Positions 34,605-45,251 of a stretch of DNA of 64,000 nt are shown piece by piece. The stretch covers positions 4,171,134 through 4,235,133 of the forward strand of contig NW_004624865.1 in the NCBI RefSeq assembly GCF_000247695.1, in the 5' to 3' direction. The notes under the pieces are model-generated. The model was not told where the DNA came from and searched no databases. It saw only the letters and a program-made list of their open reading frames with translations. Source of the stretch: Heterocephalus glaber. Taxonomy: Eukaryota > Chordata > Mammalia > Rodentia > Bathyergidae. Made by a program: the position numbers and the translations under genes. Position 1 is the first letter of the stretch, and each line of letters opens with the position of its first letter.

Positions 34605-35215
34605 CATGCTGAGTACGTGCGGGGTGGGGAATCGCCCGTGTGCGGGCCGCATCTTGACGCTTTTTATGTCCCCTTCCCTCCTGCCTTCCCTTCCCATCTC
34701 CACAAAGTCTGCCTTCCTGTCTCCTATCTTCTGTCTTTTCTTCTGCGCTTTAAATTATTTATACTTTGGATTTCTCATAAAATCGTGATATTTAGTCTTG
34801 TCTGATTTATTTCTCTTAATATTATGGTCTCAAGGTACATCCGTTTTCCCACAAATGACTCAAGTTTATACTTCTTTATGACTGAATAGTACTCCATTGT
34901 GTATAAATGTCACATTACTAATACTTTTTTTTTGGTACCAGGTATCGAACTCAGGACCTTGCCCTTGTGAGGCAGGTAGGTGGCAGAACCGCTGAGCTAA
35001 ATCTCTGGCCCATCTGGTTGTAGTTTTTTGAGGAGTCTCCTCACTGATTCGCACAGTGGTTGTACCAGTCTACACTCCCACCAACGCTGCAGAGGGTCCC
35101 CTTGTCCCCACAGCCCTGCCAGTGGCATCATTTGCTGTTACCTGATCTCTTGGTGCCACGGTTCTGAGGTGGAATCTCAGTGTCCTTTGGCTCTGCCTTT
35201 CTAGGGGGCAGCGAT
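34605..35215 (-). mobile_element. L1 3' end, reverse orientation, interrupted by an ID SINE
   Basis: Reversed L1: pyrimidine tract, gactgaatagtactccattg, then after the SINE gtggttgtaccagtctacac, tcccaccaacgctgcagagg. These are standard L1 ORF2/3'UTR antisense landmarks. Confidence 0.87.
34924..35011 (-). repeat. ID-like SINE inside L1
   Basis: ggtaccaggtatcgaactca through gctgagctaaatctctggcc, with T9 tail. Confidence 0.93.
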
Positions 35216-35473
35216 GGTGGACACCTTCCCGAAGCCCGGCCGCTGCCCAGGGCAGGCCGCGTGTTTTCTGCCCTGCTCTTCTTGGGTCTGTGAAGTCAGA
35301 GTCTTGGCCGAGGCGTCGGTCCTCATCCTCTTGTGCTTCCCCTCAGTGGGCCGTCACCTGGTGTGGGCTTCGGGACAGACAGGGACCCTCCCTGTATCCC
35401 CTGGGCACACGCAGCCCTGGGCACTGAGGTGTGGACTGTGGTGATGCCAGACCCTTCAGCCAGGTGATGGCAG
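35216..35473. other. possible continuation of L1 antisense sequence
   Basis: Not clearly classified; no gene. Confidence 0.3.
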
Positions 35474-35475
35474 AG

Positions 35476-35575
35476 GGCGGCAGTCCCAGCGCTCAGGAGG
35501 TGGGGCAGGAGGACTGTTTCGAGTTCAAGGCCAGCCTGCGCTCCAAAGCGAGATCCTGTCTCAAAAAAGCTAAAA
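35476..35575 (+). repeat. B1 SINE, 5'-truncated
   Basis: gcagtcccagcgctcaggag, gagttcaaggccagcctgcg, tail ctgtctcaaaaaagc. Confidence 0.86.
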
Positions 35576-35586
35576 CTGAGAACTGG

Positions 35587-35680
35587 GTTGGGGATTTAGC
35601 TCAGTGATTCCTCCGCCTGCCTCACAAGTGCAAGGTCCCAAGTTCGATCCCCGGTACCAGAAAAAAATAAATAAATAAAA
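35587..35680 (+). repeat. ID-like SINE with TSD
   Basis: ggggatttagctcagtgatt through gttcgatccccggtacc. The repeat aaagctaaaac flanks it (left in the B1 tail, right at 35679). Confidence 0.94.
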
Positions 35681-35688
35681 GCTAAAAC

Positions 35689-35711
35689 AGAGAGAGAGAG
35701 AGAGAGAGAGA
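35689..35711 (+). repeat. (GA)n microsatellite
   Basis: About 11 GA units follow the SINE target duplication. Confidence 0.95.
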
Positions 35712-36495
35712 AAGAGCGAGCTGGCCCACCCCTCCCACAGTCCTAGTGGGCAGGGGCCGGAGACCAGCACTTCTCAGCTCTGACCCTGGCCGGCCGGAAA
35801 GCAGCCCTTCTGGGGAGCAGCCCCAGGCCTGTGTCCAGGGCTGGGAATGTGGCCCTGGGACACAGACCACCCTTCTGGGCTGAGGGCTATGCTGCAGACA
35901 AGGGCATCAGCTCCGAGGCACTCAGAGCTGTTTGGGGCTCCCTGGGGGGCACCCGGGAGGCTGTGGGGACCCCGGCCCTGTCCCTTGAGCACCACAACAG
36001 GGACATCAGGCTCCGGCGGGCCATCTGCTCTGGCTGAAAGCAGTGACACCTCCAGGGCCTCGAGGGGACGCATTCTCGAGTGGCCCCATCCCTCACCCAG
36101 TGGGAAGCACAAGGCACTGCTGAAGGGCACAGCCGTCCTCATGAGGAGCAGAGGCCTGGCACTGTGGGAGCCAGAGGGGGCCCTGACCCTGACCCCCACA
36201 CCCAGCTACAGGCTGACTCAGTGTCCCCTCCCCAGCCGCCGAGCTGTGGCCCTGAACTTCTCCTTTCAGGGGTTGGGGGACCAGGGATGTGCATTTCTGG
36301 TGAGATCCTAGGCGACGGCTTGGGAACACCAGTGTCCCGGCCGATCCATCCCCACCATGCAGAGAGACGGAGCCAGTGAGGGAGGCCTGTCTATCTCTCT
36401 CCCTAGAAGTGACCCTGTGTCTCTCCACACGCCCACGCGGACTATGACAGAAGCCACATGAATGAGCAGCGCATGGGACCGGAGTTTTGGTTCCC
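35712..36495. other. unique intergenic sequence
   Basis: Overlapping open frames on both strands (35774-36199 minus, 35847-36311 plus) lack motifs. Not called as genes. Confidence 0.35.
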
Positions 36496-36499
36496 AGCC

Positions 36500-36735
36500 A
36501 TGGGTGGTGCTGCACATCTGTCACTCCAGCACTCTGGAAGGCTGAGGCAAGAGGATTACAAATCTGGACCCACCCGGGACAACCGAGTGACTTAGTGAGC
36601 TAAAGAATGTGATAGACTCTGGGAAGCTGAAGCAAGAGGATCCAAAGTTTGAGCCCAACCTGGGCAACTCAAAGGCTGGGGCTGTAGCTCACAGCAAAAG
36701 CCCCAAGTTGCATCCCCCCACATCGCAAAAACCAA
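36500..36735 (+). repeat. composite B1-ID SINE with partial internal B1 duplication
   Basis: Two B1-type blocks (tccagcactctggaaggctg; ctctgggaagctgaagcaag) precede one ID half (ggggctgtagctcacagc). Confidence 0.75.
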
Positions 36736-36754
36736 GTAAGCCCCCAAGCAAGAG

Positions 36755-36830
36755 GGAGGGAGGGCTTTGAGGGGATTTGTGGCAATGTGTCTTTTACCTC
36801 CTTTCTTTTCTTTTAACAATCACCATGTTC
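36755..36830 (+). mobile_element. mariner 3'-end fragment
   Basis: gaggggatttgtggcaatgt and gtcttttac match the 3' ends at 2240 and 4150. Confidence 0.45.
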
Positions 36831-37270
36831 CTTGGTCACCTCGTATTGTTTGAGGACTGTTTCACCAGCACAGAACAGACAGAGGGTAGAGGAGGTGGCT
36901 GGAATTGCCTTGAGGTGCTCAGCATCACCCATAGACCCCCAGGACACCATCTGTGCTGCTGCAGACCAAATCCACAGGGTGGCTGCTGTCCAGGGTTCCT
37001 GGGGTGCATGTGCAAGTTCCACCATGTGGTTTAAAATAACCCCGGAGAATCAGACACTGAGACGGCTCCCCAGCATAGATGTAGGGATTTTTTTAACCCC
37101 AATTTTTATATCTCCACATAGGAATTAAAGTCCTAATGACATTCAAATAATTTTCTTTTCAAATATCACATTCTGCTCAGCCTTAGAGAGAGGGACTCCT
37201 GACAGAAGTGAGTTTCACATGGATTTTTCCAGAAGCTCTCGTTTCCTGCTCGCTGTGCATGTGCCTGCAC
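36831..37270. other. unique intergenic sequence
   Basis: No gene or clear repeat. Confidence 0.35.
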
Positions 37271-37271
37271 A

Positions 37272-37318
37272 GGTGTGTGTTACTGGAGGTTGAACCCAGG
37301 GCCTTGGCATTCAGCTAA
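37272..37318 (-). repeat. ID-like SINE fragment
   Basis: tactggaggttgaacccagg and gccttggcattcagcta. Confidence 0.6.
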
Positions 37319-37319
37319 A

Positions 37320-38160
37320 AGGAAATAATTCTTTCAGGACTTGCAAAGGACCACAAATTCAACGCCGAATCTCTTGTGAGCCTCACTGTTGCTGGGGTTG
37401 TGGCATGCTGTGTGCTTCTAGAGATTCTTGCCAGATTCTTGTTGTCCTGAACAAAACAAGCCAAAAAGTTAGCACGGTTTTGTACTTATCATGCTCTGCA
37501 GAGCAAGGGTGGGCCACTGCAGCAGCTCCCGATGGCGCCCTTTGTGCCCCTCCACACCAGGTCAGAGCCAGGTGTCCTACCAAACACTTGCTTGATCTCT
37601 GGCCAGAAGAATTGAAGATAGTATAATCTGATTGGTTCACGTGTCCGGGCTCTCCATGATTGACAGGTCACGCCCACCTTGTCCAGATGGCTGGCCACAC
37701 CCCAATCTCCAGTCTCACCACTTTTCCAAAAAGCCAATCAATCGAGCCAGGGGCTTATCTCAGTACCACCACTCATTCACAGAAGTGAATAGAAAGCCCT
37801 TAGAAAAGTCATTCAAGCTAAATGGTGGTGGCAGGATCACTTTACAGCACAGTTCAGCCCCCAGCCGACATCATCACAGACACACAGGGAATTTGAAGGA
37901 CAGGAAAATGAGTAGAAAACATGAAAACCTTGAGCATCTGTGATTCAGCCCTGTAGAATGACAATGTGCCCGGCCATTTGCTTGGTGTGTTTTCTATAAA
38001 GGCAAATTCAACAGGAAGACCTCATCAGCGGATTCCTGGTGACACTGGAAAATCTGTCTCCTCCTGCAAACTCAAGAGGTTGAGAGGCTCCAGTCTGCTT
38101 TCCTCTTGCTGAACCAAAGTATTGGCTTTATCTCCATTCCTTCCTGTCCACAGAGCATGC
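37320..38160. other. unique intergenic sequence
   Basis: A gattggttcacg CCAAT element at 37629 and an LTR-like flavour around 37560-37760, but no bounded element. Confidence 0.3.
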
Positions 38161-38163
38161 CTC

Positions 38164-38256
38164 TGTTTTGTTTGGTTTTCAGTACCGGGCATCAAACTCT
38201 GGACCTTGTGCTTGGCAGGTAAGTATGGTGCCACTGAGCTACATCCTCAGCCTGCT
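38164..38256 (-). repeat. ID-like SINE
   Basis: agtaccgggcatcaaactct through gccactgagctacatcctca. Confidence 0.9.
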
Positions 38257-38283
38257 TCATTTATTTTTAATATTTTGTTTCCT

Positions 38284-38367
38284 GGGGCCGGGGATTTAGC
38301 TCAGTGGTTTCGGTGCCTGCCTTGCAAGTGCAAGGTCCCATGTTCGATCCTCAGTACCAAAAAAAAC
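38284..38367 (+). repeat. ID-like SINE with short TSD
   Basis: ggggatttagctcagtggtt through gttcgatcctcagtacc. gtttcctg lies on both sides. Head-to-head neighbour of the previous copy. Confidence 0.93.
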
Positions 38368-38369
38368 AC

Positions 38370-39300
38370 AGTTTCCTGATAATTCCATTTTGATGGGTTT
38401 TTTCCCCCTCTGTGTTACTCAAGAAGATAGACGAGCCCTTGTCCAGTAGCCTCATTCCCCGGCCCACAGAAATCTCTTTTTATAGATAAAACTCCACCAT
38501 CACATTGCTGTGGTTACACCCACAGCCTGGACCATTCCCACGCACAGCGATGATCAGAGAAAATCAGAAGTAAACACTTCCAAGTCAGACAGACCCCATG
38601 TGTAGATTCAGATTCAAATTTAAGGGGTCCAAAACTGGGCAGCACCCAGTTAGCATCCATAATTTTTCAAGCTATCCCCCCCAGCTAATTCTAATTGCAA
38701 CTAAGTTTGAGAATCTTGTGGAGACCCACAGGGGCCTCAGCGCTTCACACCTGTAACGGTATCAGCCGCAGCTCTTACATCCCACGCAGGACAAGTGGTC
38801 TCAACGCCGCCCCAGTGGCTCTGGGACAGCTCTGCTCCCCAAGGAACCTCCTTCCCTTCGTGGAAAACGCACCGCACACGCTGTCACCCCAAGATTCCCA
38901 GCCAAACTGCCCATGTGTGCCAGGCACTGCTCCTGTGCTTACCCTCCCGGGTCTGGGACAGAGGCGGGGCCAGGCCAAGACTCTTAGTGTCGGGGTGCAT
39001 TCACTCAACGGCCAGAGCCAAGCCCGTAAGATGGGAAAACGGGTTTATTCACCACATTGGGAAGCCACATTGGGAAGCCAGCTGGTCCACCTCCCTCTAA
39101 ATACACCAGAGCGTTCCAATTTGCAGAGGGGGAGAACCGAAGCGGGGAAATGCATGTGCACAGGGTTAGCCTAGCTTCGCCCTGAGGCCTGGGAGGGCTG
39201 GACAGGCAGTGCATGTGCAGCTTGAGGAAGCCTGGAGAGATGGCTTAGCCTTAAAAGGCGTAGTTTCTGTTTTCTCTCTCTGTCTGTCTTTTGTTTCTTT
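38370..39300. other. unique intergenic sequence
   Basis: A small direct duplication occurs at 39053-39079 (cacattgggaagcca twice). No gene. Confidence 0.35.
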
Positions 39301-39309
39301 CCTTATCTT

Positions 39310-39490
39310 TTTTGCAGTACTGGGGATTGAACCCAGGGGCTTCTCATATCCTGAGCTGCACCCTTAGCTGTTTCTGATTTCTTTTCTTCACTTTTTTTTT
39401 TTTTTTTTGATACTAGGTCTCCCTAAGTTCCCCAGACTGGGTTCAAACTCATGATCCTCCTGCCTCAGCCCCACTTCACCTGCCCAGCTA
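39310..39490 (-). repeat. composite B1-ID SINE
   Basis: ID: agtactggggattgaaccca. B1: ctaggtctccctaagttccc. T18 linker between halves. Confidence 0.85.
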
Positions 39491-39572
39491 AAATGCTACT
39501 TTTTAAAGGTCAATGTCAACTTCTGCATTGTGCTACTACTGGATAGAAACATAAAGAAGTAACAGTCCTGAC

Positions 39573-39979
39573 TGTCAGGCAAAAGGGCCGAAAACCAAGA
39601 CCAGACCAGGCCACAACAAGCCTTTATTAGGGGAATAGATCTGCCGGGCTGTCTCTGAACAAAGGAAAGACAAAAGCAACATGGCCGGGACAGGGAGAGT
39701 CTTTTATAGAGACTGGAGTGGGGTTTGTAGGGGCTGAGGCAGGGTTGAGTGAGGTAGTGACTAGGGAATGGAGGAGCCGGTGATGTCACTAGGTGGTAGG
39801 AGGTGAGCGAGTATTAGGTTACTCTCTAGGCGGGAACAGGGGCATGCTGGGAAGAAGGGTTTACTCTTTGATGGGAGCAACCATCTTGGCATGACGTCAC
39901 ACAGGGGAGGGGGCAAGGCATGATAGGAAGAGGGCCGCCACTATACATAATAGCTGCTGAGGTGGTGGGAGACCGATCA
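39573..39979 (-). mobile_element. intact 407-bp solo LTR of an endogenous retrovirus
   Basis: The plus strand begins TGTCAGGCAAAAGGG and ends GAGACCGATCA. The pentamer CTGAC flanks both ends exactly (39568-39572 and 39980-39984). In LTR orientation a TATAAAAG box lies at 39708-39701 and an AATAAA at 39628-39623, giving a short R region. No internal viral sequence is present, so it arose by LTR recombination. Class (ERVK or ERV1) is not certain. Confidence 0.9.
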
Positions 39980-40189
39980 CTGACATATGTACACATTGTA
40001 GAATGAATAAATCAAGTTAGTAAACCTATCCTTCACCTCTGCTTAACCATTTTGTACTGAAAATCTACATCTTAGCAATTTTCAAGGATACAATGAATTA
40101 CTACATTGTACAATGTAAACACACATCAAAAGATCACATTGTACTTAATAAATATATGTCTATAAATCAGCTTGCCCATTGCTAGGATA

Positions 40190-40503
40190 CAATTCAAAGT
40201 ACCCACCACAACATAAAGGAGGAAAGGTTTATTTTGGCTTATGGTTTAGAGGGATTCAGTCCATGATCAGCTGCTCCAAGGCAGGAACATCATGGCAGAA
40301 GGGCAAGGTGAAGTAAAGCTGCTCAGTTCTTGGTGGCCAGGAAGCTGAGTAGGGAACAACTCCAGAGAGGAAGGGGAGGGATCATATATAGACCCTAAGG
40401 TGACATATCCATGACCCACCGGACATACCCAGAAGCGACCTTTACTAATCTATTAGCCATCTCCTAATGCAGTGAGGTTGGCAAATCAGGATTAACTGTC
40501 ACA
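40190..40503 (-). mobile_element. MaLR-type LTR relic
   Basis: Reversed LTR: aggaaaggtttattttggct, gattcagtccatgatcagct, end ggattaactgtcaca. Confidence 0.75.
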
Positions 40504-40978
40504 TATACATAATTTTTAATTTGTTAATTAAAAGTCAATAAACTGTAAAAAGAAAGGCATATAAAAGCCAAAATATCAGTTTTATTCATCTGAACAGTTT
40601 GGCAACAAATCCACCCTCTCGAGAATACAAGAGCCACGCTGAGCTCCAAGGACCAGGGAGGCTCTTGGTCTGCTTCTCCACAGATGTGGAGACGGACTGG
40701 GGTCCACTTGGCCAGGCACGGGCCAGGAGGGAGTGAGCAGAGGCTGCCAGGCTCCACACATGGGTCAGAGGCTGGTTCTTCCTCAGCCTGCCAGAGGAGC
40801 CCTACTGTGGGTCAAGGAAGCATCTCACCAACTGAGCATGCCCTTCCTCTTCCTGTGGCTATAGGACTTCCGGAAAAAGCAGCAAAGGTCAGGCTGACAG
40901 GAAGTGGGAGGACAGGAAGTGGCAGCATGTCAGAACTAGTCAGAGTGGATCTTCTCCAATAACTTCTCTAGCTGGGTC
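40504..40978. other. unique intergenic sequence
   Basis: Contains tandem aggaagtgg repeats at 40900-40921 (ETS-like cores). No gene. Confidence 0.35.
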
Positions 40979-40979
40979 T

Positions 40980-42000
40980 GAACCCTAGCTGTCCATGCCT
41001 GTAGACCTGCACCATGTGTCCCAATGGGGCACGTTACCTGCTACTCACTGGCCAATCAGGGGTGTGTTCCTCAGGGGAAAGACCTTGGTGCCAGCTAATC
41101 CTGGACCTGCCCATCCATGCCTGTGGCTGCCTCTGTCTCTCTGGGCCCCTGGGCTTGGTAAACGTCCTCCACGCTCTCTCATGGCTATGCTGGAACCTGA
41201 GTTTGTCCTAGATTCCCCTTGGGGTTGCTTTAGTGTCCGCTCCTTTCACTCCTGTTGGGGCCGCAGCCTGTCCAGCCTTTGCTACCCAGGGAGCCTTTCC
41301 ACCTACCTCTCTCTAAGCTGTCTCTAAAACTCCACCCGGCTACTCTGATTCCTTCTTCTCTCTAGCAGCCACCAAATGTGCGCAAGATGACCTTAACCAA
41401 TTGAGGGTCCTATGGGGCTTCTTTCCAGGTTCTCAGTGTCCCAAAGAATTGGACATGACACAGAAAAGGAGGTGAAATTGTACATTTCTCAAAAGTGGAA
41501 AAGAAGTACACTGCAGAGTTAGAGGGGCTGGTGAAAAGGCTCACTCACAGCAACCACCAGGGATTAGGGAAAAGGGCTCTTTGGTATCCAAAATTCCCAA
41601 GTTATCTCTTTCAGGCAGCTGAGATGTGGAGAAAGTCAACATTCACTTGGCCTCAGGCCATGCAGAAACTATCCTGTCCTAAGACTCTGAGGGCTTCCTG
41701 TTACATGTAAATGAGGGATTAGGAAGAGTGTCTTTTGATTGGCTGTGCCCACATGCAAATTAAGGATTAAAGAGAGCCTCTTTTGATTGGTCCAGTGAAC
41801 ACCGCCTTGTTCAAATGAAGGATTGAAAATAGCAAGGTTCTCGGGCGGGGATTTAGCTCAGTGGTTTCGCTGCCTGCTGTGCAAGCGCAAGGACAAAAAA
41901 AAAAAAAAGAAAGAAAGAAAATAGCAAGGTTCTGATTGGTCCAAGATAGCACTTTTCTGATTGGTTCTGTGATGATAGCCAGAACTGTATTCTGAGTGCC
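40980..42000 (+). mobile_element. LTR-like region with repeated CCAAT boxes (unclassified ERV remnant)
   Basis: At least four gattgg CCAAT elements recur (41738, 41785, 41935, 41960), each inside a similar unit ttttgattggtcc or ttctgattggt. Upstream text such as aaagaattggacatgacaca reads like ERV sequence. Boundaries are unknown and the classification is tentative. Confidence 0.4.
41842..41916 (+). repeat. ID-like SINE lacking its B box, with perfect 17-bp TSD
   Basis: The body runs gggatttagctcagtggttt to gcaagcgcaaggac, then directly A14. The usual gttcgatccccggtacc is missing. GAAAATAGCAAGGTTCT occurs at 41825-41841 and 41917-41933. Confidence 0.96.
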
Positions 42001-42025
42001 CCTTCCCCGTGGTGCCCTGTTTTTT

Positions 42026-42089
42026 CCTTTCTTCCTTCCTGTCTTTCTTTCTTTCTTCCTTCCTTCCTTCCTTCCTTCCTTTCTTTTCT
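42026..42089 (+). repeat. (TTCC)n microsatellite
   Basis: Imperfect cttcctt/cttt repeat forming the extended tail of the adjacent reversed ID. Confidence 0.94.
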
Positions 42090-42166
42090 TTGGTACCGGG
42101 GATCGAACTCAGGATCTTGCACTTTCGAGACATGCGGCTGAACCACTGAGCTAAATCGCCGGCCCC
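42090..42166 (-). repeat. ID-like SINE
   Basis: ggtaccggggatcgaactca through cactgagctaaatcgccggc. The flanks gtggtgccctg and ctggtgctgtg suggest a decayed TSD. Confidence 0.92.
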
Positions 42167-42475
42167 CTGGTGCTGTGCCTTAATGAGACAGGCCCCGCTG
42201 TGCCCCCCACCCCACCCCATGCTCCCATCACCTGTCCACGAGGCATTCAAAGCCAATTCCCAACCACACCAGCACCCCCATCTCCACTCTGGAGCACATC
42301 GCCCCACTGCCAAGGGGCAAGACGCTCAGCCATCATTCTGGACTCAGCCCCCAGTCCCTCCCAGGTGACTTTCTCCCTGAGAACACCCGTCCTCCCCACA
42401 CCCACAGGAACTTGGCCCTCGCTCCACTCCATGGAGCTGTCCCAGGACACTGACTCCTGCTTCTGCCACTCCTGC
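42167..42475. other. unique intergenic sequence
   Basis: C-rich, no gene recognised. Confidence 0.35.
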
Positions 42476-42477
42476 AC

Positions 42478-42750
42478 AAAAATTTTTCCCTTCAGTACAG
42501 GATTGAACCCAGGGTCTTCGCACTGAGCTACATTCCCAGACCAGTTTTTAATTTTTTTTTTTTAGTACTGGGAATCGAACTCAGAACCCTGCCCTTGCCA
42601 GGCAGGCAAGGCCCCACTGAACTAAATCCACTGCCCTAGTTTTTAATTTTTCACTTTGAGAGGGGGTCTTGCCAAGCTGCCCAGGTGTGGCTCAAACTTG
42701 CCATCCTCCTGCCTCAGCCTCCCAGAGTGCTGGGATCACAGAGGTCACTA
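42478..42750 (-). repeat. composite B1-ID SINE split by a younger ID
   Basis: Older ID half at 42494-42540 (ttgaacccagggtcttcgca). B1 half at 42638-42745 (gccatcctcctgcctcagc). Confidence 0.85.
42550..42637 (-). repeat. ID-like SINE nested in a composite SINE
   Basis: agtactgggaatcgaactca through cactgaactaaatccactgc. agtttttaattttt on both sides is the target duplication. Confidence 0.92.
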
Positions 42751-42864
42751 AATACCTGCCTCCTGCAGGACATAAACTCCTCAGGTCCCCTAACACCATC
42801 ATATGGGACTAATACCAGGTCTTCGAGGTAGTTTTTTTCTCCCAGAGACACCTTTACCGGCAAG

Positions 42865-43254
42865 TGCTTTAGTTAGTTTCTTCTCACTGAGACAAAATAC
42901 CTGACGTCTACAACTAGAACGAGTTTATTTTGGTTTTAAAAGATTCAGTCTATGGTCGGCTGCTCCAACACAGGAACATCGTGGTGGAAGGGCCTGGTGG
43001 AGGCGGGCTCTCACCTCATGGCCGCCAGGAAGCAGAGAGAGCAGGGAGGGACTGGGGACAGGACGCACCCTTCCAGGTCTCCCCCCAGTGACCTCCTCCC
43101 ACCAGGCCCCACCTCCTACAGCACAGTCAGCCCTGAGCTCACCCAGGATGGATCCACTGAGGAGCACAGCGCCCCACGATCCATCGTCACTTTCTGAAGC
43201 CCGGGTTCCGAACACAGGAGACTTTTGAGGTCGCTCTTGATCTAAACTGTAACA
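42865..43254 (-). mobile_element. MaLR-type solo LTR, near full length
   Basis: Runs from TGCTTTAGTTAGTTTC to TCTAAACTGTAACA, with gatctaaactgt matching the LTR start seen at 19364. No clear TSD. Confidence 0.82.
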
Positions 43255-43525
43255 TCGCGCAGAGTGCTGACGTATAAACCCCATGCACATAGACATCCGG
43301 GGGATTGTTTCAAAAACACTCATTCCAGGTCTCTCAAAATCAGCCCCAGCTTGAATAAAAGAAAGTATCTTGGAGAATCTGACCAGAAATGATGCTCGCC
43401 CCTTAGGACACATTAAGTGGGAGAGAGGTCTGGGTGACCGCACCCGTGTTCCCCTCATTTCTCTCCAGCCTCTCCCTCGTCTTTCCTCTCCACTTTCCTT
43501 TCCGGTTGTGCTTTTTTCATTTATC
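43255..43525. other. unique intergenic sequence
   Basis: No gene or repeat recognised. Confidence 0.35.
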
Positions 43526-43529
43526 TTTA

Positions 43530-43612
43530 TCTCTTTTTTTGTACCGCATTTCGAACTCAGGACCTTGCACTTCCAGGCAGGTGCAGTGCCACTGAGCTAA
43601 ATCCCTACCCCT
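43530..43612 (-). repeat. ID-like SINE with TSD
   Basis: gtaccgcatttcgaactcag through cactgagctaaatcccta. atttatc with tttat flanks both sides. Confidence 0.92.
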
Positions 43613-43719
43613 ATTTATCCCTTTATTCTGTTGATCTACTTCTTGGAGCTGTTAACCTGTAGTTTTTCTAACCCTAAATAATATAGTCACAAAGGTTTGG
43701 TTTGAGTTGGTTTGGGGGC

Positions 43720-43795
43720 ACGTGTACACGTGTGTGTGCGTGTGTGTTGCATGCATGTGTGCATGTGTGTGCGTGTGTGTGCGTGCGTGTGTTGG
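43720..43795 (+). repeat. (TG)n-rich microsatellite
   Basis: tgtgtgcg/tgcatgtg units form the tail of the adjacent reversed composite SINE. Confidence 0.93.
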
Positions 43796-43962
43796 AGGTA
43801 CTGGGGATGGAGCTCAGGCTCACTCTACTACTGAGCTACGTCTCGACGTTTTTATTGTCTATTTTGAGGCAGGGTCTCCCTAAGTCGCAGTTGCCCGGCC
43901 TGGGCTCCACCTTGCAGTGCACCTGCCTCAGCCTCCCAGAGTGACCATCAAACCTGGCTCAG
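43796..43962 (-). repeat. composite B1-ID SINE
   Basis: gtactggggatggagctcag, then gaggcagggtctccctaagt and cctcagcctcccagagtgac. Confidence 0.86.
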
Positions 43963-44572
43963 AGTCTGCTCTTTCACGAACACACGAATAGCACCTCAGG
44001 CGTCACAAGGCCTCAAAGCCTCAAGGGCCTCAGCCTCAAAGGCCACCCTTTCTCCACAAGCACAGAGAAACTCAGACTCGTGGGACACCACGCCCAGCCC
44101 GGGTCCCCCACCTGGCTGCCTGCAGTGTGCAGGGACACGGACACCCATGAGTCCCTGAGTGCCGTGGGCAAAAACCAGGAGCCCCTGGGTCCAAAGTCAG
44201 GGCTCCTGTCCTACCCTGCTGCCCCCACATGCCAGGGTCTGGGGCTTTCTGCCCAGCCCAGGGCCCAGGGCCGGAGGGCGGGCGCCACCCAGACGCCAGC
44301 TGAGGTCCCCGTGTTCCGAGCCTTGCGTTTCTCCCCCATGGCTGTGCGAGTCAGGGCGAGTCTGGGGCACGTGAGCTCCCAGGCCCCAGCGGCAGCTCTG
44401 CTCCCGTGTGAGTCTGATGTCTCTGTCTGGGGTGGTCTCTGCCCCCAGGACCAGGAGCAAGACCAGCAACAGAAACTGCTCGTCTCAGGCACCGCAGGGC
44501 CGGCTACTTTGCTCCCACTGCAGGACTCTCAGAGAAGTTAGAGAGGAAGTCTCTGTCCTCAGGGATGGAAGA
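43963..44572. other. unique GC-rich intergenic sequence
   Basis: No gene. Open frames on both strands overlap without motifs. Confidence 0.35.
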
Positions 44573-44710
44573 TGTCTGAGTCCCTTTCTTGTTGCTGGGA
44601 TGCAACACCTGACACCCCCAAGTTCAAGGAGGGAGGAAGGCTGGCTCTGGGCACTCAGGAAACAGGGACGGCCCACGTCAGGGTCACACCATCCCTGGCC
44701 GCTTAACTGT
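44573..44710 (-). mobile_element. MaLR-type LTR fragment
   Basis: tgtctgagtccctttcttgt, tgctgggatgcaacacctga (reversed LTR 3' end); truncated. Confidence 0.7.
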
Positions 44711-44796
44711 CACCTTCACCCTCTGAGAGGGCTGCTTGAGGGAACGTAGAGAATTTTCCCTACTCTATCTTGTAGAAATCAGTGTTAAATGACAAC

Positions 44797-44955
44797 AATT
44801 TTTCCCCAGTCCTGGGGACCAAACCAAGCTACATCCCCGGCCCTTTTATCGATCTTTTTATTTTGAGACAGGGTCTTACAAAGTTGCCCAGGCTGGGCTT
44901 GAACTTTCAATCCTCCTGCCTCAGCCTGCTGGAGTGCTGGGATTATAGATATAAT
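44797..44955 (-). repeat. composite B1-ID SINE, ID half shortened
   Basis: ccagtcctggggaccaaacc directly joins aagctacatccccggccc; B1 half gagacagggtcttacaaagt. Confidence 0.84.
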
Positions 44956-44977
44956 CCCTTACATAATTCCAACAACT

Positions 44978-45152
44978 TGCTTTTTTGTTGCTGTTGTTGT
45001 TCTGTTTGTTGTTTGTTTAAGACAGTATTGCTATGTCACCCACGCCGGCCTTGAACTCACAATGTAGGCCAGGCTGTCTTCTAACTCATGGTGACCCTCC
45101 TGCCTCAGCCACCCAAATGCTGAGTTACAGGCAGGTGCCACCATCCCCAGCT
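44978..45152 (-). repeat. B1 SINE with 29-bp duplication
   Basis: gccggccttgaactcacaat, then gccaggctgtcttctaactc show the duplicated block in reverse. Confidence 0.87.
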
Positions 45153-45251
45153 GATAACAATAAACGATGGTCCATTATACTCAAAAGCTGAAAGAACTGA
45201 GTCAACAAATGAAACACAAAACAGAATTTCATCCATTAAAAGCCCAAATGC

